A stretch of 64,000 nucleotides of DNA from Gigantopelta aegis. Its lineage: Eukaryota > Mollusca > Gastropoda > Neomphalida > Peltospiridae. The stretch is taken from assembly GCF_016097555.1 (NCBI RefSeq), contig NC_054702.1:63967682-64031681 (forward strand). The letters run 5' to 3'. Below, one piece after another: positions 15,201-24,469 of the stretch. A program made the position numbers and the translations under genes. The notes beneath the pieces are model-generated. The model did not search any database. It saw nothing but the letters and a program-made list of their open reading frames with translations, and was not told the origin of the DNA. Every line of letters starts with the position of its first letter. Positions within the stretch are counted from its first letter, which is position 1.

Positions 15201-18200
15201 TTTTATTACTTTGTTGTGAACTCCATTTTAAATAGAAAACCCTAGGTAATGGGTTAAGCAGAAATTGTAATCCAGAACAATGAACTACGTTACCTTTGGT
15301 ATTTCCTTCTTAGCAATGTTAATCCACAGCCTCTTTCTTTTGGCATCAGCTTGTTCAGGGGTCAACTTTCTGTGCTTGCCTCCTCTACCCAGCAGATGCT
15401 GTCGTTGTATGATAGCCTCCAGTAAAGCTGGATCAATCTCCCCAACACTCTGTGAAGTAATTTGATATAAATTAATAAATAATTAACAAATGCAAGAGAA
15501 ATATATTTAAGAACTGCAAATACATTTACTCTGAATTAAAAACCTAGATCTGCCATATAAGTTATGATTATTGGTTTGCATAAAACTGTTTCCCTATTAC
15601 AAAATCTTGGACTAGGAGGCCCATTACCAATAAAATAGCACATCACTCATAAAATAAAATGAATCAATTTGGCATTATTTGCATTAAAGACATTTAACAG
15701 CATATACTGTAGAAAGGAAAGGAATATTTGCAATGACAACTCAGCACATTTTAAACTATGGTTAGTTGATGTCAACATACAGTCAACAAAGAGAGATGAA
15801 GCCCACTGCCATCAGATTACTCCTATCAACACTACAGCAAGGAATCTTATATTTGTACTTTCCCAGAGACAGGACAGTACATATCACAGACAGAGCCGGT
15901 TTATCCTAGTAGCACATGTATGGGACCCGCACTTCAGGGGACCCCGTGGTGATGTGTACATTTATTTTCCGCATGTCATTTTTTCCCTCTCTCCCTAGGG
16001 GGTTGCAAAATATATATCCTGGGAAGGGGACCCACTGTTTTTTGTGTTACAGGCCCCACGGATTCTTAAACCGGCTCCAATAACAGAGAGTGATCATCAA
16101 GACCTCAATAAAGTGCTTTATCATCCATTAAAGGCTTTTGTAGGAGATATTGCTGGCACTACAATTTGCAGTATCTCCAGTGATATTCTCCTAGGAGATA
16201 TCGCTTCTTGTGTTACATCACTGTGTATGTTTCAGAGCTAAACCTATCATTAGTGACGTCACGCCACTGTCATTTTGCTAGTTAACGAGTCTACTGTTGC
16301 CAAATATAGTGACATTCAACCTACAATACTGATATTGTTTACAACTGTCGCAAATAAAAATAATGATAATGGATGATAAAAAGAATACCCCCTTGAATCT
16401 TGTGATATCATAATTTATCAGCAGTTGTTGATAAAAGTATAAAAATCCTCGGTAAGCCTCGGATGTCATACTTTTATCAATTCGTGCTGATAAATTATGA
16501 TATCACAAGACACTTGGGGAGTATCTTCTATCTACCACTGTCCTGTCCAACTACACTGTAGAAGGAAATAAGGTAGAAATAAAATATAAAAACCTCGTCA
16601 TCTCCATTTTCTGACAGCTTTTCCTTCTTCAGCTTCTTCAATTTAGCTAAAAATAATAGTAACAGTAATAATAAAAGTAATCGATTATAGTCAAAAAGAA
16701 TAACTAACAAGAAATTTGAAACTTTGCCTAACTCTTTTGTAAATGTTAAATTGTCATAATAATAAAAGGATTTTTTTTCTCTTTCTTATTTCAATTTACC
16801 TTTGACTTTCTTTTCCAACTTCTTCTGTTCTTTGGAAATTTTCTTCCTGGGACCGGAAACAGATTTGAAATGTTCAGGATATTTATCATAGTTTGACAGT
16901 AGACCCGTACTGTAGTACCGATACTGGCGAAGCTGAAATAGGAAAAAGAACTCTGTAGACCCCAAATCAATAAATTAACAAAATGCAGTCTTTGCTAGGA
17001 AAGTTTAAGGAATTGATCACCATGCAATAAAATTTCAATAGTTTTATTTAATACTTTTCACATAATTTATTTGAATCTAAATCAAAGTATAGTAGCTACC
17101 CAACTTCAAATGAATCAATTGAATAAGAAAGTGAAAAACTATAAGACTATATGTAATTAAAATGACATAAACTAGCAGTTTAATTTGTCAAATAGCTTGT
17201 TTAATAAGCTTTTGTTTTGTTGCAGTGTTATGATGATAAGTTCCCAATGTTTAACACCCAATAGCTGACATATATTTTGTGCTGGGGTGTCGTTAAACAT
17301 TCTTTTATTTTGTTAGGCTGACAGAAATTGAATTGGGCTAAAATACATCAAGTAATTAAAATACATCAACTCTCGAACAGTATTTCCCAACACTATTAAA
17401 CACTGGACCATGACACCTATATCAAAACAACAGAAATGGTTTTGTTCTTTGTTACAATTTTATAGATTTTGTGTAATTATTGGTGTGGGTAAAGAATGCT
17501 ATGACTAGTTTATCAATTTTAATATGAATTGTATTTTTAGGGATTACAGGAAGGAAGGAAGGAAATGTTTTATTTAACGACGCACTCAACACATTTTATT
17601 TACGGTATTATGGCGTCAGACATATGGTTAAGGACCACACAGATACTGAGAAAGGAAACCTGCTGTCGCCACTTCATGGGCTACTCTTTTCGAGTTGCAG
17701 CAAGGGATCTTTTATATGCACCATCCCACTGACAGGATAGCAAATACCACAGCCTTTGTTACACCAGTTGTGGAGCACTGGCTGCATATTTAGTTTTTCG
17801 TTTCCTTCTTGCTGAAAACTACTTCTCAAAGTTAAGAGGAAGAAGTGACGTAGTCCTACAAATCTGACCTGGCTTTACCAGTGTATATAATTTGATCTGA
17901 CTTGGCAGGAAGTACATTATCATGGCTGTTAACAAAAGTAAAATGTTGTGACTGAAATTTCAAGGTACAGGGCATTCAAAATGGTAATGTTTTATATGAC
18001 AATTGTAGTCCACTTTAAACATGTATTTCTCCCAATTTATTTTATTGGACAAAAACATTAATTTGATGGGTCCTGCAGTGAACCTATATTAATGGAAATA
18101 GCAGTGGCGTAGGCAGGATTTTGTAGTGTGTGTGTGTGGGGGGGGGGGGGGCACTTGTGTAGTAGGATATGACACAGGAACCTTTTTAAAGTTATTAATA

Positions 18201-21200
18201 AGCGAAAAGGTAAACATTTCTCGGGATTGGCATTTGCTGGGGTGTTCTTTCATAAGCTACGGCTCTAGTACGGGCATTTTTTTAAAGTTTGCATTATTAC
18301 CTGATATTATTTATTTAGGCTTGACCGCTAGCTGATGGACGGCAAATCAAATATTCAAATACATTTACATCGGGTGGCCCTTGTGTTATTGCAAATTCAT
18401 TATGGGAGGGGGAGGGGGTCATTAAAAATTGAGGTAAAAGCCAATGTCTGATACTGCATTACGCTAATGTTGAATAGTCCTTTGTTGATCTTTGTGTCAT
18501 TTAACAAAACAAAATCTTGCAGTTTCAATACCCCTCTCCCCTTGTAATGTTTTGTGACCGTGTCATATTTTACTTTGGGGTCTTTAGTAATACATATATG
18601 TTAAAATAAAATGGCAATGACTGGTTGCATTTTACTTTATGAATTAACATAACATTGCACAATAACCACCACCACAACCACCCCCCCCCCCCCCCCCATT
18701 ACGTTTTGTCACATCCCAACATCCCACACTCCTTAATGCACGTTGAGTAGTTCTCGAATGATCCCATTATTCAATCGTAAATAATAATGAAGTAACATAC
18801 CGCTGGTCGGTAAATGTTATATTTGACCGGATCAACTTTATTAAGTTTCAATATCTATAATACGCAATCTAATATCTCCCAGCAGAACTATTACATTGTA
18901 ACAGTGTTCAAACTCGCACGTGCTGTTCATCATATGGGTACGGCCATTACTTCAAAGGGAGTGAGTAGCACATTTAAATTAAAGGTGGGGGTTTTTTCAC
19001 TTAATTTACAACTACTGTAGTAACATTTTTTGTAGTTTTTTTAATTACAAAAACCATACCAAAAATCATTAAAAAAAATTTTATAATAATAAAATATTTG
19101 AAAAAAAAGTACGAAACATATATACACACCTTTTTACAAAATAAGATCGTCTGCTTAAAATAGCACAGAAAATAATAGTGCAGGTGCACATTAAGTCAAT
19201 ACTTTACTTTCTACGTCCGTTCGGACTATGTAAATAGCAGATTGGACATGTTGCGATAGATCCCAAATATGTGTTAATGCAAATGGATGAAGTAAAACAA
19301 AAAGTTGTATTCTTCTACCAAAACTGTATTATATCAGACAATGTAGACATTATTACTAAAAACTACGACACAACAGACTGTATCAAAACAGGATAAAACT
19401 AATTTGCATATCCAGGTCAGACTTGTTCGTCACATGTTCGTAATCGATCGGAAAAACCAAAATGAAACTTGTTCGACGTCAGGTTTTCTTTTTTTAAATA
19501 TACAATTAGCTAAATTTTAAAACATTTTCATGAGTTCAAGTATCCGCGATAAGAGCAACTTTGGGAATCTTTATTGGGAAACTGTTGGGTCGTAATTGGG
19601 AAAAGGTTTGATATTGGATTGGGAATTTACGTTAGGGGAATGGGGTCGTTCATCGGCCCCAAAATGTATGGTAGATTATACCCATCCGATAGGTACCTAA
19701 AGGGGGGTCAGTGGAGCAAAGAAAACGGCCTAAGTGATTCTCATTTAAAAAAAAAAAAAAAAAAAAAGACTGAAAAAATAATTTCCACAATTTTTTTGAC
19801 GACGGACAGTTAACAGCCATGCATTATTCATCATTAGTGGTGTAATAAATTACCTTCAATTAAGAGATGAAATAAGATTTTAAAAATACAAAACTTAAAA
19901 GACAGACCTGCATTCTGAATCAGTCTCTCGTACCTATCTGAAGCCAAACTAGCCATTCACAAATTATTTAGAATGGCTGAAACAAATTATATCAGGCCAA
20001 TGACATTTGACATTAATTTTTCAACATACCTGATTTTATGAAATTGATTAAAGGGACACACCCTAGTTACGTTTATTTGTTAACCATTACGGCGTTGTTT
20101 TTCACTATTAAACCCCATTTTTCACAAATAAAATTGCACTTTACTTACATTTTATTATTTAGAATACACATTTCCATTCACCTGAAGTGCTTTTTGGTAA
20201 TCCTGATGTTTGTAAAACCACGAAATGCATTTTTTGCATTCTTTCACAAAACGTGTTGTCGAGAAAAAAACGTTAAGCAAGCGAGGTCCAATCTATTTTT
20301 AATGTCACAGACGTTGGTATATCACGTGACCGTTATCATTTTGGTTCGGTTTGTTTTCTCGTGCACGGTTCGCACAATCAACATCCGATTTGTTGTTGTG
20401 CATTTGTGAGATTTTTCTTCACAGTTCGTGAACATTTTCAGTAACAATAAAGTTCAGACAAGTAAGTGTCTCAATACAAAACGTTACAAACCCTTAAAAC
20501 CAATAATTTTGCTAAGTCTTACGATATCTGGAGAGGGGATACAACCAGGACAGAACTGTTGGAACATGTCCAGGAAAGGTGAAACGAACGCACCTCAAGT
20601 CTGTGAAATTTGTCGTGACATAGGCATTGTTGTGCGTCTACCGGTGACATCAGAATACTAACTTTCAAAATTATTTCAAGCAATTGGGACATGGAGATTC
20701 CCATGGTATTTATCGATATAAAACCTGCTTTTTCACTCCATTTGATAAAAACGTGATCTAAGTGTGTTACAGGTTTGTAGATTAACCAAATTATAATTTA
20801 TTTTCGCTGGATGGAACTAGGGTGTGCGGCTTTAATGCAAAATCCTTGAGAATGTGCGCCCTAGATCAGAGCACAAAAAGTGTAACTTACAACAGGATCT
20901 TGGTAGAAGTGTTTCTGATGTTTTCTCTGGAACTCATGAACCTGTAACATCATCTGAAAATCATCGTTAGTGATGGGTTTGTCTTCATCTTCATCCGATG
21001 AACTGTCACTCAGCAAAATATTCTATACAACAAAAACGAACCAAATTAATAATTACAGTTATAAAACACAACCTTTTGGCAAAGGTTTTGTATGTTAAAT
21101 ATTAATTTATAATATTATTGATTAATTCCAAATCCTGATATTTCAAACATGGGCATAACCTCAAAACAGTTAACATTAAAAGTAATTCACATAATTTATC

Positions 21201-23661
21201 TTTAGGTTGTTTATGGAAAACTTTGGATTATATAACTAACATCTACATTAATATATTGCATAAAACTGGCATATTTAAAAACAAGTGTTAAAAACTGCAA
21301 CAACTGTCTTTGTTATTAAGACAAAACAGAAAGGCATCATGCTCTTTGGAAAACGAAATCCTTAAAATTAACAAATGATTAATTATACAAACAACTATTG
21401 TCTATATATATTCAGTACTGTGCCTCATATGAACTTCTGGGTTAAGTAAATGATAGATGTACATCACAAATGGTCCACACTACTTACCTTTAGCCATTTA
21501 CGACTTCTCTTCACTCTGCTGAAGTTAAATAGACGCGTTTTGTCTGCTTTTCTTTCTGAAAATATAATTTCAGCATGATGAATTGAACTATGATGGCTAG
21601 ACAACTTAAGTAGAAGAAATATATTGCATAAAATGGATTCACTTAATACTTGTCACTGTGATTTAGGCTATGGAATATAATATGTAATATTTTTTAAAGG
21701 ATTATCAGTTAAAACAAGCATTTTTAGAGTACTGCTAAAGCAATACATGTTCCCTACTTGATCAAACATTATCTCCTACATTCAAGGGTCAAACATTTGT
21801 GAAAAGTGGGTAAATTGCCATGAAAGTTAAACGTGACCAGTAACAGTACATGATAAAGCTATATATACAAAATATCACTTCAGTATTTTCAGGTATTGCA
21901 AAACAAGTCTGAAAAAAAAAATGTGCATCTTCTAAGTTCAAGGGCCATCATAACTGGGTAAATTGTTATGAAAGTTAAACTTCATTTGTAACAGTATAGG
22001 ATAAAGCTATGGACAAAATTTCAGTTCAATATCTCAAGGCCTAAGTTCAAGGGCCATAACTCTAGGGGACTAATAAAGTTAACTACTAGACAAAAGTATG
22101 CTTTCAATTAAAATAACTGGGGAGAATAATTAACATATATTTATATTTTTGTTTCATATTTCAGTTTTAATTTAAAGGTCAAGCACACTGTCTGGGGAGT
22201 GAATTTGATTTCAAACACCATAAGCAAATGACTTTTTTTTTCTTCTATGGCTCACTACTGCTGTTTTATTTATATCTTGACCAATGTTTTCTTTATCACC
22301 ACATCTAACTGAACCGGGGCGGGACGTAGCCCAGTGGTAAAGCACTCGCTTGATGACGCGGTCAGGTGTGGGATCAATCCTCGTCGGTTGGCTCATGGGG
22401 CCATTTCTCGTTCTGGCCAGTGCACCATGACTGGTATATAAATGGCTGTGGTATGTGCTACCCTGTCTGTGGGGTAGTGCACATAAAAGATCCCTTGCTA
22501 CTAATGGAAAAATGTTGCGGGTTTCCTCTAACACCATGTCGAAATTACCAATGTTTCACAAAATAGCAGATGATTAAAAATCAATGTGCTCTAGTGGTGT
22601 TGTTAAACAAAACAAACTAACTGCCTTGGGATGTGCATCAGTCTAGAACAATGGTTAATGCTTAGAGAATTGTAAGAGAAAAGTGTGACCTACCACCTCT
22701 CTACTAAGCAGTTAAAACAAGATTCTGAGGTAAATCCATGCTTGGGAAGTGAACCTAGAACCCACCAACCTTAGAAATATTAGAGGATACCTGTCCAAAA
22801 AAAACCAGTCTAGTACTAGGGTTATACACATAACAAGCATTACAGCATTGTTTAGCAGGTACAGGACCATGCCACATGATGTTTTATGGTTCTGGGGAAA
22901 GTAATGAATTATTTAAACACAAATCATGTAACTATAGAAAATTTAAGCAGCCCCAAATAATTTTTGTTTACCTGCTTTGGTAATGGTTATGCCATTGAGA
23001 ATTTTGTTTCCTTCTTCATCTTTTAAACATGGCCTCAATACATCAACTTCTGTATCGGTGCTTTCAACATCACTACAACAGTTAAATGCAATATAGGAAT
23101 GAACGAATGAATGAATAACGACACCCCAGCATAAAAATACACATAAGCTATTGGGTGTCACAAAAGGTAATGTAATATACATGCAAAATATTTTGTCAAT
23201 GTTGTAAAAAACTAAATTGTGGAAGTTAACAACTTGACCTGTGATCTCTTTGACATGATTCATTTACTTTGAATAGATTTTTCAACTGCACATTCTTTAC
23301 TACATAAATTTCAGTATAGTATATTATATATAATAAATTACTTAAAATAAAGAAAATTATTTCAAAAACTGCTTGTTTAAAGAATACAACTGTTACATTT
23401 GCATACAGTACCACTCAGGTAAAGTAATTTTGGATTCACAATTTAAAATAAAATGTATCTAATTACAAGCAGTATTTGTTGCTCAGCTTAACCTAGGGTA
23501 ATACTAGATGATTCCTACCTCTCTTTAACAGGTTCAGTCAAAAGATTCTCCACATATCCTAGAAGTGGTTCTAATGCTAGTGCTCGTTCTAGTGACTGAA
23601 TATGCAGTGGTCTTGCTAACTGCTGACCATAATTATGTTCCAAGCTCGTCTCTGTAGACAT
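155..23661 (-). CDS. INO80: INO80 chromatin-remodelling ATPase, 18 coding exons, 3' part outside window
   Basis: Catalytic Snf2-family subunit of the nuclear INO80 complex, which slides nucleosomes and exchanges H2A.Z using ATP. Coding exons in transcript order: 23661-23519, 23072-22972, 21555-21488, 21022-20891, 16932-16800, 16646-16594, 15449-15294, 12693-12640, 12466-12263, 8602-8440, 8058-7991, 6909-6870, 4781-4699, 4349-4236, 2467-2372, 1612-1410, 799-715, 272-155. Every junction is GT-AG and the phases are continuous, giving about 671 residues. Seen: an N-terminal [15 protein letters not shown] block (~residues 90-104), a lysine-rich coiled region (~175-205), a DBINO-type region (~250-380, with [20 protein letters not shown]), motif I DEMGLGKT (~485-492), motif Ia PASTLHNW, motif II DEAQ (~594-597) and motif [12 protein letters not shown]. 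The long insertion and second lobe of the family lie beyond base 1. Exon-by-exon agreement with remembered vertebrate INO80 is strong. Confidence 0.97.
273..714. other. INO80 intron, no recognised feature
   Basis: AT-rich intron between exons 17 and 18. A T-tract follows an AT stretch at ~470-490; I see no repeat copy or coding signal. Confidence 0.6.
715..799 (-). CDS. INO80: INO80 coding exon 17
   Basis: Encodes [20 protein letters not shown] then TPIQNSMAE: helicase motif III (LTGTPIQN). Confidence 0.98.
961..1000. repeat. Poly-G / GGT tract in INO80 intron
   Basis: About 25 consecutive G followed by TGGTGGTGGGGGG. Could form G-quadruplex and is prone to length and assembly error. The rest of the intron (800-1409) shows nothing else. 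Confidence 0.9.
1410..1612 (-). CDS. INO80: INO80 coding exon 16 (DEAQ box)
   Basis: Encodes [18 protein letters not shown] through [20 protein letters not shown] to [17 protein letters not shown] is the INO80-type motif II for Mg-ATP hydrolysis. Confidence 0.98.
1916..2302. repeat. Kolobok/T2-like MITE, right end lost
   Basis: Begins TTAAAGGGACATTCCTGAGT. The arms at ~1931-1965 and ~2268-2292 are inverted copies (CTGAGTTTGCTGCA against TAGCAAACTCAG). The matching right terminus is replaced by a repeated AGCAGCAACTCAG. The TTAAAGGRR start is the hallmark of T2/Kolobok MITEs with TTAA target duplications. Confidence 0.6.
2372..2467 (-). CDS. INO80: INO80 coding exon 15
   Basis: Encodes [20 protein letters not shown] then [12 protein letters not shown]: helicase motif Ia (PASTL-NW). 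32 codons, phase 0-0. Confidence 0.98.
2583..3622 (+). mobile_element. TA-flanked inverted-repeat element, copy 1 (CCGTATA family)
   Basis: 1040-bp element flanked by TA, with ends CCGTATAATGCCGTGTATTA and (reverse) CCGTATATTGCTGTGTATTA, followed by AGCCGACT on both sides. No transposase. The interior matches the copy at 51539-52517 in opposite orientation over its length, including a 60-residue open frame that is not evidence of a gene. Probably a non-autonomous Tc1/mariner-pogo type element. Confidence 0.75.
4035..4205. repeat. Decayed SINE-like dispersed repeat
   Basis: Contains GGGCAGGCTGTCTGTCCAGG and GGAGCTGGTACCAGGATGTG, stretches that recur in diverged form at ~22690-22790 and ~39240-39400. 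Old tRNA-SINE-type repeat in the INO80 intron before exon 14. Confidence 0.45.
4236..4349 (-). CDS. INO80: INO80 coding exon 14 (Walker A)
   Basis: Encodes [20 protein letters not shown] then [26 protein letters not shown] is Snf2 motif I, the ATP-binding loop, with the lysine and threonine intact. Confidence 0.98.
4699..4781 (-). CDS. INO80: INO80 coding exon 13
   Basis: Encodes [20 protein letters not shown] and LKGYQLK, the lead-in (IPQP-F-G-LKGYQLKG in human) to helicase lobe 1. Confidence 0.96.
5636..5722. repeat. Two-copy tandem duplication, ~47-bp unit
   Basis: GAAATTAAATTAAATTAATT followed by (GC/AA)TATGGACATGGTAAAT occurs twice in a row. Confidence 0.8.
5880..5980 (+). other. Possible short promoter plus first exon on the plus strand
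   Basis: A CCAAT box (5890) precedes ATG at 5917 opening [19 protein letters not shown], which meets a canonical donor GTAAGT at 5975. No continuation exon was recognised downstream on this strand, and the whole lies in an INO80 intron. It could be a duplicated first exon, a repeat or chance. Confidence 0.2.
6549..6568. repeat. Short interstitial TTAGGG-type repeat
   Basis: Three GGTTAG(GG) units in a low-complexity pyrimidine-rich part of the INO80 intron. The rest of 4782-6869 outside the listed items shows no recognised element. Confidence 0.8.
6870..6909 (-). CDS. INO80: INO80 micro-exon 12
   Basis: 40-nt exon encoding [14 protein letters not shown]. The AFDD start matches the family's SFDED segment before the ATPase domain. 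Acceptor TTTTCAG, donor GTAAAT. Confidence 0.9.
7020..7800. mobile_element. TA-flanked MITE with CTGTAGATC ends
   Basis: Ends CTGTAGATCTTGAAATTAAT and (reverse) CTGTAGATCCTTAAAGTAAT, each flanked by TA (7018-7019, 7801-7802). 781 bp, no open frame of note. Non-autonomous Tc1/mariner-like element by ends and TA target. Confidence 0.65.
7991..8058 (-). CDS. INO80: INO80 coding exon 11
   Basis: Encodes [20 protein letters not shown] plus QRK, matching the family's ALKNAENAYHIHQ stretch. In phase with exons 10 and 12. Confidence 0.94.
8440..8602 (-). CDS. INO80: INO80 coding exon 10
   Basis: Encodes [20 protein letters not shown], the end of DBINO, followed by a variable linker ending EIPGDDY. 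Donor GTGGGC. Confidence 0.97.
8737..8891. repeat. 155-bp hairpin inside the 8.7-10.4 kb element
   Basis: 29-nt arms (AAGAATTGAACGTGAAATTT at left, its complement at 8863-8891) enclose a second GC-rich palindrome around ATGGCGTAGCGCGTTAGCGC. Confidence 0.85.
9128..9232. repeat. Direct repeat, first copy
   Basis: ~105 bp matching 9841-9944 with few differences (shared ATAACGTAAGTAATTT and TGTCTGAAGCGACCTATTTT). Confidence 0.9.
9841..9944. repeat. Direct repeat, second copy
   Basis: Second copy of the ~105-bp repeat, about 710 bp after the first. Confidence 0.9.
10373..11336. other. INO80 intron, no recognised feature
   Basis: AT-rich sequence with homopolymer runs. A palindromic-looking ACTGTACACTGTATACAGT lies at ~11319. 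No coding or repeat assignment. Confidence 0.5.
11337..11962 (+). mobile_element. piggyBac-like TTAA element fragment, copy 1
   Basis: Right end reads CCAGTAGTCTAAAGG then TTAA (11959-11962). Reversed this is TTAA-CCTTTAGAC, resembling piggyBac termini (TTAA, CCYTTTG). The same ~610 bp lies inverted at 43358-43972. The left end of homology (GCATTCCCC) has no matching terminus. No transposase. Confidence 0.5.
12263..12466 (-). CDS. INO80: INO80 coding exon 9
   Basis: Encodes [18 protein letters not shown] through [20 protein letters not shown] to KMDLELRE, the core of the basic helical DBINO domain. 68 codons, phase 0-0. Open frames on the opposite strand here are shadows. Confidence 0.97.
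12640..12693 (-). CDS. INO80: INO80 coding exon 8
   Basis: 54-nt exon encoding [18 protein letters not shown] inside the DBINO region (human counterpart NKQKASARN). Acceptor TTTTGTAG, donor GTAAAT. Confidence 0.95.
12714..12760 (+). repeat. Fragment of a TTAAAGG-ended MITE
   Basis: TTAAAGGGGACAATCCTGAG resembles the left end of the element at 1916. No right end found. Confidence 0.35.
13176..14673 (+). mobile_element. Tc1-like DD34E transposon, nearly intact
   Basis: 1498-bp element between TA dinucleotides (13174-13175, 14674-14675). The ends match over 26 bp with one difference: TACTCTTCAAAAAAAGAAAC and, reversed, TACTCTTCAAAAGAAGAAAC, then GCAAAA. It carries one transposase gene in the same orientation, broken by a single stop codon. 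It sits in the INO80 intron between exons 7 and 8 and is much more GC-rich than its surroundings, so it is a recent arrival. Confidence 0.95.
13493..14500 (+). pseudogene. Tc1-family transposase with one nonsense codon
   Basis: 336 codons from ATG 13493 to TGA 14500 in one frame, interrupted by TAG at 13685-13687 (codon 65). The N-terminal helix-turn-helix reads [20 protein letters not shown] then [20 protein letters not shown], with the GRPQVTTP linker. A second HTH lies around [12 protein letters not shown]. The catalytic triad is present: D in [10 protein letters not shown] in [12 protein letters not shown] in [10 protein letters not shown], with 34 residues between the last two (DD34E). 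The end ...NTRGGHTRY is typical of full-length proteins. Apart from the stop, the length and motifs look complete. The start is chosen because MPRLSEPQR is the usual opening of this group. Confidence 0.93.
15294..15449 (-). CDS. INO80: INO80 coding exon 7
   Basis: Encodes [20 protein letters not shown] to [14 protein letters not shown], entering the DBINO (DNA-binding) region. 52 codons, phase 0-0; donor GTAACG. Confidence 0.94.
15829..15900 (-). repeat. Degraded fragment of the TAGCCCAGTGG SINE
   Basis: AGCAAGGAATCTTATATTTG and GACAGGACAGTACATATCAC are decayed forms of the SINE body (GCAAGGGATCTTTTATATG). Confidence 0.5.
16387..16519. repeat. 133-bp near-perfect palindrome
   Basis: Arms of ~65 nt (CTTGTGATATCATAATTTAT and its complement; CCTCGG against CCTCGGATG at the centre) flank a tiny loop. 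Could be a fold-back MITE. It lies in the INO80 intron between exons 6 and 7. Confidence 0.85.
16594..16646 (-). CDS. INO80: INO80 coding exon 6 (short, lysine-rich)
   Basis: 53-nt exon encoding [18 protein letters not shown]. The donor is GTTTTTAT, a weak site, so the exon might be skipped or variably spliced. Skipping would break frame (53 nt). Confidence 0.88.
16800..16932 (-). CDS. INO80: INO80 coding exon 5
   Basis: Encodes [20 protein letters not shown] followed by [26 protein letters not shown] is nearly invariant in animal INO80. Donor GTAAAT. Confidence 0.96.
17235..17307 (+). repeat. SINE tail fragment (GTGCTGGGGTGTCGTTAAAC)
   Basis: Shares CACCCAATAGCYGAYAT and TGTGCTGGGGTGTCGTTAAA with 41765-41839 and, reversed, with 23105-23155. 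5'-truncated copies of one SINE family. Confidence 0.75.
17548..17782 (-). repeat. 5'-truncated SINE, same family as 46003-46325
   Basis: Reverse-strand copy running from the GGAAATGTTTTATTTAACGA tail to GAGCACTGGCTG, where homology to the full-length copy stops. The tRNA head is missing. A short GGAA repeat flanks the tail side. Confidence 0.85.
18128..18151. repeat. (TG)n then poly-G tract
   Basis: GTGTGTGTGTG followed by about 13 G. Simple sequence in the intron between exons 4 and 5. Confidence 0.9.
18662..18700. repeat. CCA/poly-C tract
   Basis: ACCACCACCACAACCA followed by about 18 C. The intron around it (17800-20047) otherwise shows only AT-rich DNA and a poly-A run at ~19747-19767. 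Confidence 0.9.
20048..20835. mobile_element. Kolobok/T2-like MITE, both ends present
   Basis: Ends TTAAAGGGACACACCCTAGT and (reverse) TTAAAGCCGCACACCCTAGT, each including TTAA. ~790 bp, no transposase. Part of its interior (~20350-20515) recurs at ~37590-37765. Confidence 0.7.
20891..21022 (-). CDS. INO80: INO80 coding exon 4
   Basis: Encodes [20 protein letters not shown] and a segment ending [11 protein letters not shown]: an acidic serine patch followed by the conserved heptad before the YYSTGLLS motif. 44 codons, phase 0-0. Confidence 0.95.
21488..21555 (-). CDS. INO80: INO80 coding exon 3
   Basis: Encodes [20 protein letters not shown] and LK, the conserved basic block that in human reads LYNFSKVKKSRKWLK. 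Acceptor TTTTCAG, donor GTAAGTA. Confidence 0.95.
22315..22614 (+). repeat. tRNA-derived SINE, full-length old copy
   Basis: Head GGACGTAGCCCAGTGGTAAA (A-box-like) with a B-box-like GTGGGATCAATCC, body AGTGCACCATGACTGGTATA, tail GTTGTTAAACAAAACAAAC. Possible CTAACTG target duplication at both sides. The Pol III boxes belong to the SINE, not to a tRNA gene. Confidence 0.85.
22690..22790. repeat. Decayed dispersed repeat (cf. 4035-4205)
   Basis: Shares GAACCYAATACCYACCAACC-like wording (here GAACCTAGAACCCACCAACC) with the repeat at 4035-4205. Confidence 0.4.
22972..23072 (-). CDS. INO80: INO80 coding exon 2
   Basis: Acidic, poorly conserved linker ([15 protein letters not shown] and onward, ending ITITKA). 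It joins in phase to both neighbours; donor GTAAAC, acceptor TTGTAG. Assignment rests on phase and position, since this part of the family diverges. Confidence 0.85.
23105..23155 (-). repeat. SINE tail fragment, reverse strand
   Basis: Reverse copy of the TGCTGGGGTGTCGTTATTCA tail with an ATTC repeat; partner of 17235-17307 and 41765-41839. Confidence 0.7.
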
Positions 23662-23675
23662 TGTGCATTCTTCTC
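23519..23675 (-). CDS. INO80: INO80 exon with the start codon (coding from 23661)
   Basis: Encodes [20 protein letters not shown] and onward, about 48 residues, matching the short N-terminus of INO80 (human has an ARPLYLQ-like block at the same place). The ATG at 23661-23659 is chosen because a TTATTTCAG acceptor sits just upstream at 23677-23676, so the 14 nt before it are 5' UTR. That leader contains one out-of-frame ATG. Donor GTAGGA at 23518. The upstream non-coding exon and promoter were not found. Confidence 0.9.
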
Positions 23676-24469
23676 CTGAAATAATGTTCAAAACAATCAT
23701 CTAACAACAGCAGTATTCAGAATCTTAACACACAAAATTATGTTTATGTTCCATCTTTTAATGGACATCAATCTGAATATATATCGAGAAGTCTGCTGTG
23801 TTCAGAAGATTGACATGTCCTCAAGAGTTTGGTTTCGAGGACTGTGTCTTCTGTCCAGACTTTCTGTACAATTTCTTCTAAAAATGCTAGCAGATTTGAA
23901 GAATGTGCTTTAGGGCCACATTTATCGATCTATCTTCTTTAGATGCTTCTTTAAACAATGTCCAGTGTGAAGACAAAGATTGAAGAAGTTGTTTTTCTAT
24001 CTAGATGGTTAATGCTGTCAAAGTCAGTATTGTATTTGCCATTACTCATCTTCCAATCAAATTTGAATTTTCATTTTACACGTGTTTTGGCTTCACTCTA
24101 TGATATAGAAGAGTTGGGGTGTGCCAGGAGGATCTACTGCAATATTACCATGTACAGCTTTACCGGCAATAAGAAGTTATGTTTTTCTTTCCGCCGTCTA
24201 ATAAGCAGTTCTGAGGGTGATTAAAAAGCAAACAAAGACGACATCGATATGAAAAACATTGAGGGGAGTGATTAATTATTGCTATCTTAATATATGTTAT
24301 GAGGAACCATATTGATTCTCTATAAATTCAAATTCACTTTCAAAAATCTTTATTATTTTTCAGATATCTTGAAATCTTTAGTAAAATATATTAAAACTTT
24401 GATCGGTTCACCAAAACGAATGCCAGTGAATGTCAGACTGACAATATATCCGGTTCAATTACATAAAAG

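Noticed and set aside
22315-22400. Possible tRNA genes at the SINE heads (also 46003, 42984, 26931, 50254)
   Set aside because: A and B boxes are present but no cloverleaf with a proper acceptor stem; each continues into a SINE body.
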